A stretch of DNA of 64,000 nucleotides from CAWIHK01 sp963835935. Lineage in GTDB: Bacteria; Bacteroidota; Ignavibacteria; UBA10030; CAVZMI01. Below, piece by piece: positions 60,374-64,000 of the stretch (positions within the stretch are counted from its first letter, which is position 1; each line of letters begins with the position of its first letter). The stretch covers positions 248,001 to 312,000 of the forward strand of contig CAWIHK010000006.1 in the NCBI GenBank assembly GCA_963835935.1, in the 5' to 3' direction. Under the pieces are notes generated by a model. That model was not told the origin of the DNA. It did not search any database and was given only the letters and a program-made list of their open reading frames with translations. The position numbers were made by a program, and so were the translations under genes.

Positions 60374-61312
60374 ATGCCGAAAAAAATAAAGGTTCTCTAT
60401 TTTTCGGAAGATACGTTGCGATTAAAGGAAGTGAAGGGGGCTCGGACTAAGTTAGCAGCAACTATTCTTTTTGTCGCAGTCATTCTCGTAGGTCTTGTTG
60501 TTGCAATAAATTATCTTGGTAAGGACATGATGGGGCTTGGCATCGATAAAACAAATATCCTTAAAAATGAAAATACTATTCTCAAAGCCCAATTAAGCAA
60601 TCTTACCGATCGATTACAATCTCTCGAAAGTGCAATAACAAAACTCGTCCAGCGTGATAACGAACTCCGAATGTTATCAGACCTTCCTCGATTAACGGAA
60701 GACCTTTTCAAAGCAGGAACAGGCGGGACAAAAGAGAATTACGATTTTGGTATTTCAACTCAAGCAAACGATCTTCTTCAACGCACAAATACTTTGCTGG
60801 ATCAACTCGAACGGCAAGTGCAGATTCAACAATCGAGTTATAGCGGTATAGTTCAAAAGATGGATTACAACAAAGAGTTTTTCAAACATCTTCCTGCAAT
60901 TAAACCGACATCAGGTTATTATTCGGTGAATGGATTCGGAATGAGGCTGCATCCTGTTTTTCACGATTACCGTTTTCATTCAGGGCTTGATATTACAACA
61001 GAGGAGGGCACTCCGATTTATGCCGCCGCAGAGGGTGTGGTTGAATTCACAGGCAACCGCGGTACTTACGGAAGGGCAATCGAAATTGATCATGGTTATG
61101 GCTACAAAACGCTTTATGCCCATCTTTCTGCTTCACTCGTGAAGGAAGGTGAAAAGGTTAAACGTGGTTCATTGATAGGACGGGTTGGGCGCACTGGAGT
61201 GACGACGGGTCCTCATCTGCATTATGAAGTGATCAAAAATGGCGTTCATATAAATCCGATTGATTATTTCTTCGATGAGGCCGAACCTAAAGTAAATGTA
61301 GCCACAAAGTAA
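60374..61312 (+). CDS. M23 family metallopeptidase (LytM-like)
   Basis: About 312 residues. A short cytosolic start precedes one membrane helix (about residues 30-52), then a coiled coil (about 70-165, AQLSNLTDRLQSLESAITKL) and a LytM domain: GFGMRLHPVFHDYRFHSGLD with zinc-binding His and Asp, GTYGRAIEIDHGYGYKTLYA, HLSASLVKEG and TGPHLHYEVIKNG. It cuts peptidoglycan cross-links or activates amidases at the envelope. ATG 60374 follows AAGGAG by six bases. Confidence 0.92.
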   Translation: MPKKIKVLYFSEDTLRLKEVKGARTKLAATILFVAVILVGLVVAINYLGKDMMGLGIDKTNILKNENTILKAQLSNLTDRLQSLESAITKLVQRDNELRMLSDLPRLTEDLFKAGTGGTKENYDFGISTQANDLLQRTNTLLDQLERQVQIQQSSYSGIVQKMDYNKEFFKHLPAIKPTSGYYSVNGFGMRLHPVFHDYRFHSGLDITTEEGTPIYAAAEGVVEFTGNRGTYGRAIEIDHGYGYKTLYAHLSASLVKEGEKVKRGSLIGRVGRTGVTTGPHLHYEVIKNGVHINPIDYFFDEAEPKVNVATK

Positions 61313-61374
61313 AAAAATACAAAGATTGTTTTGGATTAAAGAAGTAGATCGGCAACATTAAGGAGAAGCAACAA

Positions 61375-61596
61375 ATGATTTGGACGATGGAGCTTGCATC
61401 GCACTTGGATGATGCACCATGGCCAGCAACAAAAGAGGAATTGATTGATTATGCATTACGCACCGGCGCTCCATCGCAGGTGATAGAAAATCTACACGAG
61501 TTGGAAGATAGCGACGAGCCGTATGAAAGCATGGAAGAAATCTGGCCGGATTATCCGACTGACGAAGACTTCTTCTATGACGAAAATGAATATTAA
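61375..61596 (+). CDS. DUF2795 domain protein
   Basis: The 73-residue product begins MIWTMELASHLDDAPWPATK and has the DUF2795 core KEELIDYALRTGAPSQVIENL. The tail is very acidic (EDSDEPYESMEEIWPDYPTDEDFFYDENEY in parts). Function is unknown. AAGGAG precedes the ATG, and a terminator follows at 61641. Confidence 0.88.
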   Translation: MIWTMELASHLDDAPWPATKEELIDYALRTGAPSQVIENLHELEDSDEPYESMEEIWPDYPTDEDFFYDENEY

Positions 61597-61640
61597 TCGG
61601 TCGGTGTAACTGAACTGAATAAAAATAGTATCATAACGAA

Positions 61641-61668
61641 AACCCGGCACCAGTGCTGGGTTTTTTTG
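61641..61668 (+). terminator. Terminator after the DUF2795 gene
   Basis: ACCCGGCAC and TGCTGGGT pair around CAG (one G.T), followed by seven T. The next gene begins six bases later and so needs its own or a read-through promoter. Confidence 0.85.
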
Positions 61669-61674
61669 TTGACT

Positions 61675-63777
61675 ATGACGCATTCCAGAACAATTATAAC
61701 TCTCTTATTATTTCTGGCGCTCACGATCATCGGGAACGCTCAGGAAAAGAAAAATTTCGAAATTACCTCGATCGATTTTGAAGGGAATAGAACTCTTTCT
61801 TCTTCAACTTTAACAGATTTGATGGAGACGCATGAAACACCGAATGGGTTTTCAAAATGGATATTCCGGCACATGAGTGAAAAACTCGGATCGAGGCCGC
61901 AGTATTTTGATCCGGCGGCTTTTCGTACCGACGTTCAGAAGATCATCGATTTTTACAAAGCGAAAGGATTCCTCGATGTTATGGTCGATACGACGATCCG
62001 ATACAATATCCAGCAATCTACGGTGCATCTCGATCTGACGATAAAAGAAAATTCACGTTATTGCATAGATTCCGTCATCTACGTCGGACTCGAACGGATT
62101 GATTCGTCTCGGCGCGCAGCAATTGTAAAAAGTTCTCTTCTCTTTCAGGATATGCCGTATGATCGCTCGGTGGTTGAAGATGATATTAACCGTGTTCTTA
62201 AAAATTTAAAAAACAACGGTTATCCGAATACAGCTGCATTAAGAGATCCTCACTCACTCTTTCTGGTAAGCCGAAAGACTCATCATGGATACTTGAAGCT
62301 GGCATTTGATCCCGGTGTACATTGCACATTCGGTTCAATTACTATTTCGAACGAAGGCTATTTGGAAATAGATTCCTCGATTGTTCTACGGCAACTAGAG
62401 ATGAAGCCAGGTGAAAATTTTAGCGTCGAAAAACGAGATGTCAGCAGTCAAAATCTAAATAAACTCGGAATTTTTGAATCTGTAAAATTTGATGCACCAT
62501 TTTCTTCTCAACTATCCGATACCACCCGGACCGCCGTAGTTCCGGTTAAAATAGCGCTGATTGCTCGAAAACCTCATGAATTGGCTCCTGAAATTTTTGT
62601 CAACGATGGCAACGAAGCGCTCAACCTGGGTGTTGGAATCGGCTACAGCGATCGGAATTTTTTCGGAAGTGCAAGAAATTTTACCGCGCGTGCACGGCTT
62701 GGATTCCAGTCGTTGAATGAACTGAAACTTAAAGATGTACTTGGAAAGAATGGAATTCACGATACTTCACTTATTGCAAATGGCGACTTAACTGTTCAGA
62801 TGACCCAGCCATATTTTCTATCGAACAAAATGAGTAATGTCGTTGCTCTCTCTTTGATCGCGGATAAAGAACGTCCGTATTTGGAGACGATCATTCGTTT
62901 TCGCGCAGGTGTGCTCAATCAATTTGCAACATTCAGTTTCGGATCTTTCGATTGGATACTCGAGCGTTCTCAAGTTACAACCTACGATAGCGCCAACGCG
63001 TATACTCTTCTTCAGGCTCGAAAAGATACCATGGTCAATCAATTTAACTCTATTCTTTCGTTCACACTTTATCGGGACAAAACAAATAATGTTTTCTCGC
63101 CATCATCTGGATTTTTCCATTCCATCACAATTGAAGAAGCCGGACTGGTTCCATTATTGATACGGAATATTCAACCTTCGCTCGCTTTTTCGCAATACGT
63201 CAAAGTACAAGCACTCGGACGATGGTATTATACAGTGGCTGAAGATACAAGTTCTATTATTGCAATGAAGTTGAAAGGTGGATTTGCAAAACGATATGGT
63301 GAAACAAGATCCAAACCTTCAGGTTACGATATTCCTTTTGACCAACGTTTCTATGCCGGCGGCAGCAGCAGTGTTCGAGGCTGGCAATACCGCACGCTCG
63401 GCATGGTGCAATCTCCTGATGCGGGAGGTGATGTTCAACTGGAAGGAAGTATGGAGTGGCGTTGGAATTGTTTTAAACCGTTAGGTGAAGTATGGGTTTT
63501 CAATTTTCCAGCAATGTGGATGGTTTTTTTTGTTGATGGAGGAAATATATGGGGGACTCTCAACAATCTTAAGACGACAACCATGCCATCCGAAATCGCT
63601 CTCGCAAGTGGTTTTGGTTATCGATATGAAACCTTCTTCGGACCATTTCGAATCGATTACGGGATCAAGATATACAATCCAAAAGAGACGGGAAATAAAT
63701 GGATGTTCCAGCGCCGTTTCTGGAAGGAGGTTTTTGCACCCGGTGTGGTTCAATTTGGAATCGGACATGCATTCTGA
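61675..63777 (+). CDS. Omp85/BamA-family outer-membrane protein
   Basis: About 700 residues. A signal peptide (residues 1-22) precedes POTRA-like repeats (FEITSIDFEGNRTLSSSTLT, YCIDSVIYVGLERI, GSITISNEGYLEIDS) and a C-terminal 16-strand barrel with VGIGYSDRNFFGSARNFTAR, the FYAGGSSSVRGWQYRTLG motif (the Omp85 lid-loop RGW) and a final strand VQFGIGHAF ending in Phe. It could be the TamA-like partner or a BamA paralogue inserting outer-membrane proteins. ATG 61675 is the first after the terminator; no clear ribosome site is seen. Confidence 0.88.
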   Translation: MTHSRTIITLLLFLALTIIGNAQEKKNFEITSIDFEGNRTLSSSTLTDLMETHETPNGFSKWIFRHMSEKLGSRPQYFDPAAFRTDVQKIIDFYKAKGFLDVMVDTTIRYNIQQSTVHLDLTIKENSRYCIDSVIYVGLERIDSSRRAAIVKSSLLFQDMPYDRSVVEDDINRVLKNLKNNGYPNTAALRDPHSLFLVSRKTHHGYLKLAFDPGVHCTFGSITISNEGYLEIDSSIVLRQLEMKPGENFSVEKRDVSSQNLNKLGIFESVKFDAPFSSQLSDTTRTAVVPVKIALIARKPHELAPEIFVNDGNEALNLGVGIGYSDRNFFGSARNFTARARLGFQSLNELKLKDVLGKNGIHDTSLIANGDLTVQMTQPYFLSNKMSNVVALSLIADKERPYLETIIRFRAGVLNQFATFSFGSFDWILERSQVTTYDSANAYTLLQARKDTMVNQFNSILSFTLYRDKTNNVFSPSSGFFHSITIEEAGLVPLLIRNIQPSLAFSQYVKVQALGRWYYTVAEDTSSIIAMKLKGGFAKRYGETRSKPSGYDIPFDQRFYAGGSSSVRGWQYRTLGMVQSPDAGGDVQLEGSMEWRWNCFKPLGEVWVFNFPAMWMVFFVDGGNIWGTLNNLKTTTMPSEIALASGFGYRYETFFGPFRIDYGIKIYNPKETGNKWMFQRRFWKEVFAPGVVQFGIGHAF

Positions 63778-64000
63778 AAAACTTTGGCCATTGGTGATCG
63801 GTCAACCGCGCGTGAAACATTTTCTGGCTCGTGCCATTGAAAGTGGGCGAGTTCCGCATGCGTACCTTTTTTCCGGGCCCGATGGAGTCGGAAAAGATGC
63901 AATGGCAATTGAATTTGCGCGCACACTGAATTGTCTGAATGATAATCTCATCCTCTGTGGCAATTGCGATAGTTGTTTAAAAATGAATTCACTCCAGCAT
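63767..64000 (+). CDS. holB: DNA polymerase III delta' subunit (3' partial)
   Basis: Only the first 78 codons are in the window. The protein opens MHSEKLWPLVIGQPRVKHFL, then has RVPHAYLFSGPDGVGKDAMA with the P-loop and a zinc-finger start CGNCDSCLKMN. This is the N-terminus of HolB, the clamp-loader delta' subunit. It overlaps the Omp85 gene by 11 bp and would continue to the right. Confidence 0.88.
   Translation, partial: MHSEKLWPLVIGQPRVKHFLARAIESGRVPHAYLFSGPDGVGKDAMAIEFARTLNCLNDNLILCGNCDSCLKMNSLQH

Noticed and set aside
1..64000. CRISPR array
   Set aside because: No regularly spaced direct repeats with unique spacers were seen; the repeats found are paired palindromes, the 29 bp pair, hexamers, the IS duplication and the introns.

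Overview
The window is a 64 kb chromosomal segment of moderate GC from a Gram-negative member of the Bacteroidota/Ignavibacteriota (FCB) lineage. The main evidence is three secreted proteins ending in type IX secretion (T9SS) C-terminal sorting domains (NYPNPFNPST-type motif, ending in L-L-K/R), several outer-membrane barrels, an Omp85 protein, and a housekeeping gene set typical of that group. Readable promoters have a sigma70-like form (TTGACA, about 17 bp, TATATT). This differs from the -7/-33 promoters of classical Bacteroidetes and suits an Ignavibacteria-like branch; the exact taxon is inference.

Region 1-16.7 kb is accessory. Two apparently identical 2,003 bp group II introns (754-2756 and 14651-16653) sit in the same orientation inside the stop codons of two different T9SS-substrate genes. 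In both copies the intron's first two bases (GA) complete a TGA stop. Precise removal would restore TAA in one gene and TAG in the other. A U-rich EBS1 loop (997-1002) pairs with both 5' exons through G.U wobble. Between the introns lie a Tat/T9SS DUF362 protein, an epimerase, an acetyltransferase, an isoprenylcysteine-methyltransferase-like protein, an SGNH esterase, a Rossmann/chemoreceptor-tip fusion, a double-ACT protein and outer-membrane proteins. Decayed DUF3592 genes follow both introns.

Region 16.8-24.8 kb holds DUF3592 proteins, a CoA-type NUDIX hydrolase and an sdpR/sdpI-like pair with a clear promoter and palindromic operator. On the minus strand follow ispG, a rhomboid protease, and a gap-pgk glycolytic unit with promoter and terminator. 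Region 24.9-27.1 kb is a NUDIX gene split by an IS1634-like element flanked by a 101 bp target duplication. Region 27.3-36 kb (minus) carries YceI with a MarR regulator, an O6-alkylguanine-DNA alkyltransferase, a LysE-type exporter, a 1,200-residue outer-membrane protein, and a hybrid histidine kinase, plus tRNA-Leu(CAA) on the plus strand.

Region 36-41.7 kb has secG and tRNA-Lys(CTT). The tRNA is followed by a probable small island bounded by 29 bp direct repeats. The island carries an SDH_sah/ClpP-like serine protease, a short ORF and tRNA 3'-end-like scars. A C40 peptidase and an HNH endonuclease gene follow.

Region 41.8-64 kb is a dense housekeeping block on the plus strand: trpS-scpA-scpB-rluB-lysS; a glycosyltransferase, a Wzi-like barrel, a CtpA protease, a DUF3108 protein, a gamma-carbonic anhydrase and an MBL hydrolase; a cold-shock gene; ybeY, smg, topA, xerC, hpf and hprK (frameshifted); and an M23 peptidase, a DUF2795 protein, an Omp85 protein and the start of holB. 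Many of these genes overlap by a few bases or are separated by short gaps, which suggests long operons. At least five genes are broken by a frameshift, a nonsense codon or an insertion.
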